Assembly: GCA_052387675.1 (NCBI GenBank)
Contig: JBQTIY010000011.1
Location: 62,001-126,000 of the forward strand
Direction: 5' to 3'
DNA length: 64,000 nucleotides
Source: JBQTIY01 sp052387675
GTDB taxonomy: Bacteria > Planctomycetota > B15-G4
In this document: in pieces, positions 1 through 7,320 of the stretch
How the letters are laid out: every line of letters starts with the position of its first letter
How positions within the stretch are numbered: the stretch's first letter is position 1
Made by a program: the position numbers and the translations under genes
The notes under the pieces: generated by a model
The model's database searches: none
Seen by the model: only the letters and a program-made list of their open reading frames with translations
What the model was told of the DNA's origin: nothing

Positions 1-153
1 CCCGACGCCGCGCGGTCCCGAGAAAAGGTAGGCATGCGCGGCTCGCTGATTCGCGATAGCGGACAGCAACACGCGGCCAGCATCTTCCTGGCCCACCACT
101 TCGCCAAAGGCGCGGGGCCGATAGCGCGTCGCCAGGACGGTGTAGCCGCTCAT
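1..153 (-). CDS. dnaX: DNA polymerase III subunit gamma/tau, 5' end only
   Basis: The first 51 codons of dnaX read leftwards off the window edge from an ATG at 153. The translation starts MSGYTVLATRYRPRAFGEVV and reaches GPRGVG, the beginning of the Walker A loop of the clamp-loader ATPase. DnaX loads the sliding clamp and bridges the polymerase cores at the replication fork. The N-terminal 'LATRYRPRAFGEVVGQ' block is highly diagnostic for this family. It sits 31 bases after the SRP RNA on the same strand, the order (tadA, SRP RNA, dnaX) known from Bacillus and other bacteria. The remainder of the gene is outside the window, so nothing can be said about a tau-specific region. Confidence 0.93.
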   Translation of the reverse strand, partial: MSGYTVLATRYRPRAFGEVVGQEDAGRVLLSAIANQRAAHAYLFSGPRGVG

Positions 154-184
154 GTCGCCCAGCGTAGCAGGGGCTCGGCCGTCC

Positions 185-297
185 CCGCGCGGAGGGAGAG
201 GCCGGCGGCACAACGAAGCCATCGCTTAGGGCTGCTCCCGTCAGGGCCTGACCCGGTTCGCGCGTTTCGCTTGCCGCCGACCTCACCGTCCGCGCGG
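185..297 (-). ncRNA. ffs: Signal recognition particle RNA, small bacterial (4.5S) type
   Basis: On the minus strand the apical domain reads GGGTCAGGCCC, tetraloop TGAC, then GGGAGCAGCCC, followed by CTAAGCGA. These are the conserved symmetric and asymmetric loops of SRP RNA helix 8 that bind Ffh. The flanks pair into a long stem: the 5' segment CCGCGCGGACGGTGAGG and the segment TCGGCGGCA pair with TGCCGCCGGCCTCTCC and CCGCGCGG at the 3' end. This gives a hairpin of about 113 nt with no Alu domain. The tetraloop TGAC fits the URRC class rather than the commoner GNAR class. It lies between two tRNA-Ser genes and dnaX. The ends are set from the outermost stem pairs and may be off by several bases. 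Confidence 0.9.
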
Positions 298-321
298 AAT
301 TCCCGCACGCCGAAATCCTGG

Positions 322-408
322 CGGAGAGGGAGGGATTCGAACCCTCGGAACGGTTTCCCGTTCAACGGTTTTCGAGACCGTCACAATCGACCACTCTGTC
401 ACCTCTCC
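322..408 (-). tRNA. tRNA-Ser(CGA)
   Basis: A class II tRNA of 87 nt with acceptor stem GGAGAGG/CCTCTCC, D-loop GTGGTCGATT, anticodon arm ACGGT-CTCGAAA-ACCGT (anticodon CGA), a long variable arm and the T-loop GGTTCGAATCC. The discriminator is G and CCA is not encoded in full. It decodes UCG serine codons. It lies 51 nt from the second tRNA-Ser gene upstream and 24 nt from the SRP RNA downstream. Confidence 0.95.
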
Positions 409-455
409 GAAAAACGTCCTGACTTCCGACACGACACCCGCGCCGAGCGCGAGAT

Positions 456-546
<91 letters not shown>

Positions 547-591
547 GCGGTGCTCCGTTGCGGCAAGAGGCCGAAGCGGGCGAACCGCGGA

Positions 592-1119
592 TTATAGAGA
601 TCGGCCGACCGGGGGGCAGCCCTCGCGGCGGAGTTGCCGAAAGAACTGGGTCAGAAGCTGGCCACAGACCTCCTCCTGTCGCTGCGGCAAGACCTGGATG
701 CGGTGGTTCAGGCGCGGATCGCGCACGACATCCCGTAGGGAACCGCAGGCGCCGGCCTTGGGATCCAGAGCACCGAAAACGAGAGAGCCCACCCGTGCCA
801 AGACCAGCGCCCCGGCGCACATGGCGCAGGGTTCGAGCGTGACGGCGATCAGGCTGCCCTCGGGCAGCCGCGCATGCCCCACGGCATGGCAGGCCGCCGT
901 CACGGCAAGACGTTCCGCGTGGGCGGTCGGGTCCCGACGCAGTTCAATCTCGTTGTGCGCCTCACTCAGCACACGGCCAGTGCGATCCACGATCGCAGCC
1001 CCCACGGGAACCTCTTGGAGTTCGACTGCGCGCTCGGCCTGGCGCAGGGCCAAGCTAAAGGCGAGTTCGATCAAGGCTTCCGGTGGTCCAGCAGCTGGTG
1101 TGGGGATCTCTGTGGACAT
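592..1119 (-). CDS. tadA: tRNA adenosine(34) deaminase
   Basis: A zinc-dependent deaminase that converts A34 to inosine in the tRNA-Arg(ACG) wobble position, letting one tRNA read CGU, CGC and CGA. The 175-residue product carries the cytidine-deaminase-fold signatures: HAE at 67-69 (zinc ligand plus catalytic Glu) and PCAMC at 97-101 (the two cysteine ligands). Length is normal for bacterial TadA. The frame is open further upstream to 1206, but that part overlaps the tRNA-Arg gene and has no family similarity, so the ATG at 1119 (MSTEIPTP) is chosen. Its own substrate, tRNA-Arg(ACG), is encoded 57 nt upstream on the same strand. Confidence 0.93.
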   Translation of the reverse strand: MSTEIPTPAAGPPEALIELAFSLALRQAERAVELQEVPVGAAIVDRTGRVLSEAHNEIELRRDPTAHAERLAVTAACHAVGHARLPEGSLIAVTLEPCAMCAGALVLARVGSLVFGALDPKAGACGSLRDVVRDPRLNHRIQVLPQRQEEVCGQLLTQFFRQLRREGCPPVGRSL

Positions 1120-1130
1120 GGTGTGGATAA
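1099..1130. promoter_or_regulatory. DnaA-box-like cluster at the tadA start
   Basis: The plus strand contains TGTGGATAA at 1122-1130, the exact complement of the strong DnaA box TTATCCACA. Two weaker look-alikes, TGTGGACAT (1111-1119) and TGTGGGGAT (1099-1107), lie in the same orientation at 11-12 base spacing, about one helical turn. The perfect box is just upstream of the tadA ATG; the weaker two lie within the first codons, so their resemblance may be coding coincidence. DnaA binding is inference only. Confidence 0.3.
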
Positions 1131-1176
1131 CCCGCTCCGACCCCGCCGCAACCCGCGCAGATCGCAGCGCAGGCCC

Positions 1177-1253
<77 letters not shown>

Positions 1254-1959
1254 ACGCTCGTTAGGAAGCCGTGAAAGAAAGCACGAGCGGGCCTGCGAAG
1301 TCAACCCGGGGGCCCCGGCGTCGGACGCGATCCGCCCGCGCTGTAGCCAGCCGCCCCGGCGAAAACGCTCGTCCGCGGCCGGCACGGCGCAGCACGGTGG
1401 CGCCTTCGTTGGCGTTGTCGACCACCGCCGGGCAACCGCTCGCGCGCCTCGGGCTCTGAGTGACTCAGCGCCGCGCCGCGCAGCGTGCTGCGGACCGTTC
1501 TCCCGCGCGTGGCCGCGGTGTTGGCGCGCACCGGTGTTGGCGCGCACCGCTCGAGCCGTGCACGAAGTGCGTCAGCCGGTGTCAAACGCAGAAAATTCTG
1601 AAGTGCGCGAAGTTTTTTTTTGAGCAGTCACGAGACCGCGCGAGCGATGCGACAGAGCCGTCGCGAGCGCTCAGCGGAGGACACACTGAGAGCGTCGGTC
1701 GCGCCGTGCGTGCTCGCAAAACGCTCATGACTGCGCGCTTTTCAAGCGACACCGTTTTCGGCCTCCGCCGCGGTTGCTGCACGGACGTGTTCGCCGCGCC
1801 GGCGCGCGACGAGGCGCCAACGCCGCTCAGGGAGCGCGCGGAATCCCGTCGGCCTCAAGTTTCTCCCTACATTCCCGCCGTGCCGCACCGATAGTCCAAG
1901 CAACAGACGGGGCTACCGAGCCTCCGTTACACATTTTTCTAAACCTGGAGCAATCAGTC
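1254..1959. other. About 700 bases with no recognisable gene
   Basis: No frame here shows a conserved domain, a credible start with Shine-Dalgarno or family similarity; the open frames are GC-driven. Visible structure includes a perfect palindrome CTGAGTGACTCAG at 1456-1468, an exact 16-base tandem duplication at 1516-1547 and a run of nine T at 1613-1621. No convincing hairpin precedes the T-run. The stretch lies between divergently read units (the tRNA-Arg/tadA block leftward, the basic mini-protein rightward). It probably holds both promoters and may hold a long leader or an unknown small RNA. Confidence 0.5.
1516..1547. repeat. Exact 16-base tandem duplication
   Basis: CGGTGTTGGCGCGCAC occurs twice head to tail (1516-1531 and 1532-1547) in non-coding DNA. 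Each copy contains the complementary ends GGTG and CACC, so each could form a small hairpin. Confidence 0.8.
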
Positions 1960-2031
1960 ATGGCGAAGAAGAAGGCGCGTAAGAAGGCGACCAAGAAGGC
2001 GACCAAGAAGAAGGCGCGTCGCCGGAAGTAG
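1960..2031 (+). CDS. 23-residue Lys/Arg-rich basic protein, histone-tail-like
   Basis: A tiny gene encoding a peptide of almost only K, R, A and T: it opens MAKKKARKKATKKATK and ends KKKARRRK. It has a Shine-Dalgarno GGAG nine bases before the ATG, and its stop is followed 33 bases later by a strong terminator, so it is a self-contained transcription unit. The composition resembles the C-terminal tail of histone H1 and the short AKKKA/TKK repeats of bacterial H1-like proteins, suggesting DNA or RNA binding in the nucleoid. A longer in-frame start at 1774 exists but its upstream part has no coding character. Function is inferred from composition only. Confidence 0.7.
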   Translation: MAKKKARKKATKKATKKKARRRK

Positions 2032-2064
2032 TCGCCCGCGCGACACACTTCGTTCTTTGACGAT

Positions 2065-2102
2065 GGGCGCCCCCTTCGCGGGGGGCGCCCGTCAGCTTTT
2101 TA
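2065..2102 (+). terminator. Rho-independent terminator of the basic mini-protein gene
   Basis: A 10-base-pair stem, GGGCGCCCCC (2065-2074) with GGGGGCGCCC (2081-2090) around a six-base loop, is followed six bases later by a run of T starting at 2097. It points rightward and ends the 1960-2031 transcript. On the minus strand the bases after the stem are not T-rich, so it is probably not bidirectional. Confidence 0.8.
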
Positions 2103-2117
2103 GGGGCGACCGGCCAG

Positions 2118-2795
2118 CTAGCCTGCGCTGAGTTGCTCAAGGCGCTCAAGCCGCGCCGCGTCCAGTTCGCGAAGCGAACGTAGGCAGTCCAGGGCGCCGG
2201 CCTCGCGGTGCGGACGGCCGTCACGCACGCCGGTCACCAAGGCCACGGCCTGCATCCCCGCTGCTCGGGCCGCCTTGACTCCGAGCACCGCGTCCTCCAC
2301 CACAAGGCAGCGCTCCGGTGCAGTCCCAAGTCGTTTGGCTGCAAGGAGAAAGAGATCCGGCGCGGGCTTGGCTCGCAGCACGTCGTCTGCGGAAACCGTC
2401 ACGGGCAGCGTCGAGTTGAGACCCAGCCGCTCGACCACCAAGGCCACTTGCGAGCGCGTGGCCGAAGAGGCCAGCGCGAGTCGCCTGCCCTCCAGGCGTA
2501 GCGACAAGAGGCATTCCAGCGCGCCATCCATCGGTAGCAACACATCCTCGGTCAAGACGCGCAGGCTCTCGGCGACTCGCTCGCGCGCCAAAGCCTCGGC
2601 CGACTCTGTCAGGCTGAGCCGGCTCACGAGCAACTCGAAGAAGGCCAGTTCTGCCATTCCGGTGCAGGGCTCATAAAAGGCCGCGTCAATCGCCTGGCCA
2701 CGGCGACCGAGCACGAGGTTCGTGGTCCGGAAGTGCATCGGCTCGCTGTCCACGAGCACGCCGTCCATGTCAAAGATGACCGCCTCGAAACTCAC
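2118..2795 (-). CDS. HAD-superfamily hydrolase (beta-phosphoglucomutase/phosphatase-like)
   Basis: A 225-residue HAD enzyme with an alpha-helical C1 cap. Motif I is DMDGVLVDSE (Asp9 nucleophile, Asp11 acid/base), motif II is the SSA segment near 110-112, motif III is Lys143 in RAKPAPDLF, and motif IV is Glu167-Asp168 in VVEDAVLGV. The layout matches the beta-phosphoglucomutase, phosphoglycolate and sugar-phosphate phosphatase group; which substrate is used cannot be read from the sequence. Its ATG overlaps the stop of the spoVR-like gene (ATGA), so it is the last gene of the prkA operon. That placement is unusual and might give the locus a phosphatase opposing the PrkA kinase, but this is only a contextual guess. 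Confidence 0.85.
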   Translation of the reverse strand: MSFEAVIFDMDGVLVDSEPMHFRTTNLVLGRRGQAIDAAFYEPCTGMAELAFFELLVSRLSLTESAEALARERVAESLRVLTEDVLLPMDGALECLLSLRLEGRRLALASSATRSQVALVVERLGLNSTLPVTVSADDVLRAKPAPDLFLLAAKRLGTAPERCLVVEDAVLGVKAARAAGMQAVALVTGVRDGRPHREAGALDCLRSLRELDAARLERLEQLSAG

Positions 2796-4060
2796 GTGCG
2801 CCGGCCGCGGGCAGGCTCACCGGTGGGCTCGCCAGACTCCTTGGTGATCCCGGCGGCCGTACAGGTCAGCAGCACGGACCGCCGATCGAGTCGTGAGTGC
2901 AGCCGGACAGTGCCGGCCCAAAGCCGCTGCAGGTTACGCAACGTCTCCTCGGCCTGGTCGAGCTGGAGTTCGGAGCCGCTCCAGACGTGCTCGAGTTCCA
3001 GGTCGCTCGCGGAGGAGGGCCGCCGCCGAATGACCGGCTGGCCCGCATTGGTGAGCGCTGCCAGCAGGCTCTCTCGAGCCGCCTCACACTCCTCCTCGCT
3101 GCGTCCCATGCCGTGCGCGCGGCAGAACTCTAGGTCGAGGAAGTTGTCCACGAAGGTCAGGTCGTTGTGCAGCAGTCGAGCTTCAAAGAGCTGCTCCGGC
3201 TGGGACGGCGCCCGTGCCTCAATGTGCCGGTAGAGCTCCAGGCCCAGTCTGTACGGGTTCATGGGGCCCTCAGTGCCGCCCATGGCCCCAGCATGCTGGC
3301 AGGCGTAGTCCACGACTTCTGCATCCCGCAACAGCGTGCCGGTCATGAGCCGGCTGTGCCAGAAGGAGGCCCAGCCTTCGTTCATCACCTTGGTGAGCAG
3401 CTGGGGCAGGAAGTAGTAAGCCTCGTCCCGCAGCATGGCCAGAATCTCCTGCTGCCAGTGAGCCAGCGGGGCCTGGCGGAGCAGGTGACCGAGGATGTCG
3501 CCAGGTGCGGCCTCGCCCTCCAGCGGCGGAGCATTGCCGGGCCGGCCGCGCGCGCGGGCCATGGCCCCCGCATCAATCAGATTGTCGAGCGAGAGCACCT
3601 GGTCGATGAAGGCCTCGACCGGCTCCTCTCCCACCTGATCGCTCAGCGAGCGGATCCGCGCAGCGTGCGTCGCCATTCGATCGATCATGTCCAGGTCGGT
3701 GTGCCGGAACCAAGCGTTGCGCCGGAAGAAGTCGGCGTGTCCGCAGACATGGGCCATGACGAGCTTCTGCTCGACGGGTGAGTTCTGCTGCAGCAGGTAG
3801 GCCACTACCGGCTCGGTATTGATGACCAATTCGTAGATGCGCTGCAGGCCCCAGGCATGGCCCTTGATGAGCCGGTCGAACTCCATGCCGAAGCGCCAGT
3901 GCGAGTAGCGCACCGGGAAGCCGCCGTAGGCCGCGATCTCATTGAGTTCGCGATGGTCCACGACTTCGTAGCGGATGTCCGGGACGTCGAGGCCGGCGTC
4001 ACGAGCCTGGGCCTCCACATCGTGCTGCAGGGCCAGCAGGTCCGCTCCCGGCGCCCCCAC
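2792..4060 (-). CDS. spoVR: SpoVR family protein
   Basis: A 422-residue member of the SpoVR family (YcgB in Escherichia coli), whose biochemical role is not established. In sporulating Bacillus it affects the cortex; elsewhere it is linked to stationary phase and starvation together with PrkA and YeaH. Diagnostic stretches are YGGFPVRYSHWRFGMEF near 45-60 and AHVCGHADFFRRNAWF near 103-120. It starts at GTG with AAAGGA about ten bases upstream inside the end of the preceding gene, four bases after that gene's stop. It ends in an ATGA overlap with the HAD gene. The prkA-yeaH-spoVR order is a widely conserved functional group. Confidence 0.94.
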   Translation of the reverse strand: MGAPGADLLALQHDVEAQARDAGLDVPDIRYEVVDHRELNEIAAYGGFPVRYSHWRFGMEFDRLIKGHAWGLQRIYELVINTEPVVAYLLQQNSPVEQKLVMAHVCGHADFFRRNAWFRHTDLDMIDRMATHAARIRSLSDQVGEEPVEAFIDQVLSLDNLIDAGAMARARGRPGNAPPLEGEAAPGDILGHLLRQAPLAHWQQEILAMLRDEAYYFLPQLLTKVMNEGWASFWHSRLMTGTLLRDAEVVDYACQHAGAMGGTEGPMNPYRLGLELYRHIEARAPSQPEQLFEARLLHNDLTFVDNFLDLEFCRAHGMGRSEEECEAARESLLAALTNAGQPVIRRRPSSASDLELEHVWSGSELQLDQAEETLRNLQRLWAGTVRLHSRLDRRSVLLTCTAAGITKESGEPTGEPARGRRT

Positions 4061-4064
4061 GGAC

Positions 4065-5183
4065 TCAGAGTCCTTTGCCGAGGAAGGACTTGATGGCCGG
4101 CAGGATGCCCTCGCGGTCGAGAATCTCGGCCGTGATCACCGACTGGGCCCCCTCGAGCACCTGGTCGAGATCCTTCTTGAACTGACCCGACCCGTAGGCG
4201 CTCTTCACCTGTCCGTAGCAGAAGAGGTTCGCTGCCGGCAGGAGTGCCTCCTTGAGTAGCCCGATGCACTTCTCCGTGTCGCGCCCGCTCCAGTTGTCGC
4301 CGTCGGAGAAATGGAAAACGTAGAGGTTCCAGTCGGTCGGCGGAAAGCGCTGCTGAATCAGGTCGGCCGCCAGCGCGTAGGCCGACGAGATCTTCGTGCC
4401 GCCTGACTCGCGCAGCTTGTAGAAGGTCTCTTGGTCGACCTCCTTGGCCACGGCGTCGTGCACCACGTAGCGCGTCTCCAAGCTCTGGTATTGGCTGCGC
4501 AGCCAGGTATCGATCCAGAAAGAGATGAGCCGCACGATGTCCTTCTGTTCGCGGCCCATCGAACCAGAAACGTCCATCATGTACAGGATGAGCGCGGCAT
4601 GATCGGGACGGGGCACTTCGCGCCACGCCCGATAGCGCAGGTCCTCCGCGACCGGCACGATGCGCGGGTCCAGGGGGTTGTAGCTGCCGTCGGTGAGCTG
4701 CCGCAGCAAGGCCTGCTTCCAAGTCCGGCGCAAGTGCCGCAAGGATTGCGGCCCAACTTGGCGCAGCGCCGAGAAGCGCCGCCCCGGGCTGTTGATTCGG
4801 GATCGGCCGCGCGGCTCGATACGCGGCAGTTCGAGTTCCTCGCCTAGGATGGCCGCCATCTCCTCCAGCGAGAGTTCCACCTCGAGCAGGTGCTGACCGG
4901 CCTGGTCGCCGGCACTGCCCGGCTGACCGGCTTCACCGGAATGGGCCTCGCCCTGGCCTTCGCTCCCGGCGGGGCCATGGCCGCGCCCATTGCGCCCAAA
5001 ACGCAGCCGCGGCAGCTCGATGCGCGGCACCGGGATGGAGACGAGATTGCGGCCCTTGCGGCCGATCAGCTCCCCGCCCGTCACATAGCGCTTGAGGTCC
5101 TGCTTGATCTGGCCGCGCACGATGGCGTCGAAGCGGCTGCGGTCGCGCTCGATGCGTCCGACCGAGCGCTCGTCGGCGCTCAC
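4065..5183 (-). CDS. yeaH: UPF0229/DUF444 protein (YeaH/YhbH family)
   Basis: A 372-residue protein of the YeaH/YhbH family, partner of the PrkA kinase in stress and sporulation responses. The C-terminal half is a von Willebrand A-like domain with a MIDAS motif DVSGS at 204-208, and further C-terminal the family block FSDGDNWSGRD. The middle (about 65-100) is a Gly/Ser/Glu/Gln-rich low-complexity linker, also typical. The start is taken as the GTG at 5183 because it forms a GTGA overlap with the prkA stop; the frame is open to 5261, but that part is antisense-free sequence inside prkA with no similarity. Confidence 0.93.
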   Translation of the reverse strand: MSADERSVGRIERDRSRFDAIVRGQIKQDLKRYVTGGELIGRKGRNLVSIPVPRIELPRLRFGRNGRGHGPAGSEGQGEAHSGEAGQPGSAGDQAGQHLLEVELSLEEMAAILGEELELPRIEPRGRSRINSPGRRFSALRQVGPQSLRHLRRTWKQALLRQLTDGSYNPLDPRIVPVAEDLRYRAWREVPRPDHAALILYMMDVSGSMGREQKDIVRLISFWIDTWLRSQYQSLETRYVVHDAVAKEVDQETFYKLRESGGTKISSAYALAADLIQQRFPPTDWNLYVFHFSDGDNWSGRDTEKCIGLLKEALLPAANLFCYGQVKSAYGSGQFKKDLDQVLEGAQSVITAEILDREGILPAIKSFLGKGL

Positions 5184-7258
5184 GCCGCCTCGTCCGTCGG
5201 CGTCTTGGTGTCGCCGCGCGCGAAGAGTCCCGCCACATGCTCCAGGACGCGGCCGGCGCAACGCTCACAGTAGCCGTGGTCGCGCACGAGTCGCGCCGAA
5301 ACAAGTTCGACCTTCTCGACGACATCCCGGTCCACCACCGTGCTGCTGCCGACCCTGATCTTGAAGGTGTCGCGGCGGTCCTCGAAGAGCTTGAGTTCCA
5401 GCGCTGAACGCAGGCGCGGATTGCTCAGATACGTGAAGCTCTCGCCGCGCGCGGCCAGCGCCTCGATGTAGTTCACGATCTCGCGACGGAAGTCCGACTT
5501 GCGCGACTCCGTGACGCCAATCTTCTCCTCAATGGCCCGCATCAGCCGTTCGTCGGCCTCCGCGCTGCCCCCCACGAAGAGCGCCACGGCGTCGACGTAG
5601 TTGCAGCAGAGGCGCTGGACGGCCTCCAGGTCGGCAGAGACCGCGGCGCGTACCTCGTCCTTGGCCAGTTCCTGCAGTTCCTCCCGAACGAGCGTGCACA
5701 GGTCGGCGTAGCGGCGTCGTTGCTCCTCGCTGTCGATCAGCGCGTGGCTGCGCAAGCCCTGCTCAAGCGAATCAATCACGTCGAAGCCCGTCAGGCAGGC
5801 GCGGGCCTGATCGGAGACCAGGGCCGCCGCAATGCGATCTTGCACATAGCGCGGGGACACTCCCTGCAAGCCCTCGTTGGGTGCCTCGCCGCGCAGTTCA
5901 TCCACCGCCGCCAGGGTGAAGCCCTTGACCGCTTTGCCGTCATAAAGGTGCAGCTTCTGCAGGAGCGTGAGGGCGTGGTTCTTCGGCTCCTCCAGGCGAG
6001 TGAGCACGGCCCAGAGCGCGGCGGCCTGCAGGGCATGCGGCGCCAGGTGACGGCCGGCGCAGACGCCCGTGCCGAAGGTCTTGCGGTAGATGCGCACTTC
6101 GTCTGACAGGCGCGTGTTGTAGGGAATGTCGATGCGCGTCGTGCGGTCGCGGAAGGCCTCCATGAGCTCGTTGTTCTGCAGGCGCCGGTACTCAGGCGAG
6201 TTCGTGTGGCCGAGGATGACCTCGTCAATATCAGTCTGCGCGAACTTCTTGGGCTTGATGGCGTGTTCCTGCGTCGCGCCGAGCAGGTCGTAGAGGAAGG
6301 CCACGTCAAGCTTCAGAATCTCGATGAATTCCAGCAGGCCGCGATTGGCGGCGTGGAACTCGCCATCGAAATTGAAGGCGCGCGCATCGGAATCGCTGCC
6401 GTACTGAGCGATGAGCCGGTAGTTGATGTCACCGGTCAGTTCCGTGCTGTCCTGATTCTTCTCGTCCTTCGGCTGGAACGTGCCGATGCCCACGCGGTCC
6501 TGCTCCGAGAAGGCGAAGCGGTAGACCTCAATGCAGCGCTCGATGGCGGCGAAATCCCCGCCAGACTCGCCCAACAGGCGCTCGGCATAGTGGCGGCAGA
6601 CCGGGCAAAGATCGCCGGTTGGAGCCAGACGGTATTCGCCCTCGAAGCGGGCATTGAGATCGCGGTAGACCGCCTCACGCACGCCGGCCGGCAGCAGGTG
6701 CAGCGGATCCTCGTGCATCGGGCAAGCATGCACTTCCCCGTCGATCCGCCAGCGATAGGAGTAGACGCCTCCGTCGGGACGTCGCGTCGACTCCTCGAGC
6801 CCACGCTTGAGCAGACGAGCAATCGTGCTCTTGGCCGAGCCCACCGGCCCGTGCAGCAGCAGCACGCGGCGCTCGGCGCCCAAGCCGTGCGCGGCCGCTC
6901 GCATGTGCGCCACGAGGTCGGCCAGCGGCGCCTCGATGCCGAAGATGGCCTCGCGTCCGCCGTGCAGCGGATCGTCGAAGAAGCGGTAGTGCACCGGGCG
7001 CTCGCCGCCGGCGGGATGCGGCAGCGCCCCGTAGCTCACGACCATGTCGTAGAGCCGCTGCCAGGCATTGCGCGCCAGGCGCGGCTCGTCGCGCACGCGC
7101 TCGAGATACTCGGCCAGTCCGCCGGTCCAGTGCAGGTCCGCCCACGAACGGCGGGCATCGAGATTGCGGGCCAGTTGGATATATCCGCCCGGCACGGCAC
7201 GCTCGTCGGCGCTCAGTTCGCGGGAAGTCCGGAAGGGATCGTCAAGGCGCTCATCCAT
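5180..7258 (-). CDS. prkA: PrkA family serine protein kinase / AAA ATPase
   Basis: A 692-residue cytoplasmic ATPase-kinase that acts in stationary-phase, starvation or sporulation signalling with YeaH and SpoVR. The AAA domain has Walker A GPVGSAKST at 137-145. Conserved inserts CPMHEDPLHLLP (179-190) and GDLCPVC (215-221) supply cysteines that could bind zinc. Other PrkA blocks include GTFQPKDEKNQD, ANRGLLEFIEI and LGHTNSPEYRRLQNNE. The C-terminal third carries the kinase-like region. Full length is normal. It heads a four-gene operon with 4-base overlaps; 62 bases separate it from the end of the membrane-protein gene upstream on the same strand, which must hold its promoter if it has one of its own. 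Confidence 0.95.
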   Translation of the reverse strand: MDERLDDPFRTSRELSADERAVPGGYIQLARNLDARRSWADLHWTGGLAEYLERVRDEPRLARNAWQRLYDMVVSYGALPHPAGGERPVHYRFFDDPLHGGREAIFGIEAPLADLVAHMRAAAHGLGAERRVLLLHGPVGSAKSTIARLLKRGLEESTRRPDGGVYSYRWRIDGEVHACPMHEDPLHLLPAGVREAVYRDLNARFEGEYRLAPTGDLCPVCRHYAERLLGESGGDFAAIERCIEVYRFAFSEQDRVGIGTFQPKDEKNQDSTELTGDINYRLIAQYGSDSDARAFNFDGEFHAANRGLLEFIEILKLDVAFLYDLLGATQEHAIKPKKFAQTDIDEVILGHTNSPEYRRLQNNELMEAFRDRTTRIDIPYNTRLSDEVRIYRKTFGTGVCAGRHLAPHALQAAALWAVLTRLEEPKNHALTLLQKLHLYDGKAVKGFTLAAVDELRGEAPNEGLQGVSPRYVQDRIAAALVSDQARACLTGFDVIDSLEQGLRSHALIDSEEQRRRYADLCTLVREELQELAKDEVRAAVSADLEAVQRLCCNYVDAVALFVGGSAEADERLMRAIEEKIGVTESRKSDFRREIVNYIEALAARGESFTYLSNPRLRSALELKLFEDRRDTFKIRVGSSTVVDRDVVEKVELVSARLVRDHGYCERCAGRVLEHVAGLFARGDTKTPTDEAA

Positions 7259-7320
7259 GGCACGGCTCGGGCGAGAGGAGGGACTGGCATCGCCCTATCG
7301 AGACGCCCGCCCAACTGGCT

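Noticed and set aside
1613..1621. Nine-T run as a terminator
   Set aside because: No stable GC hairpin directly precedes it on either strand.
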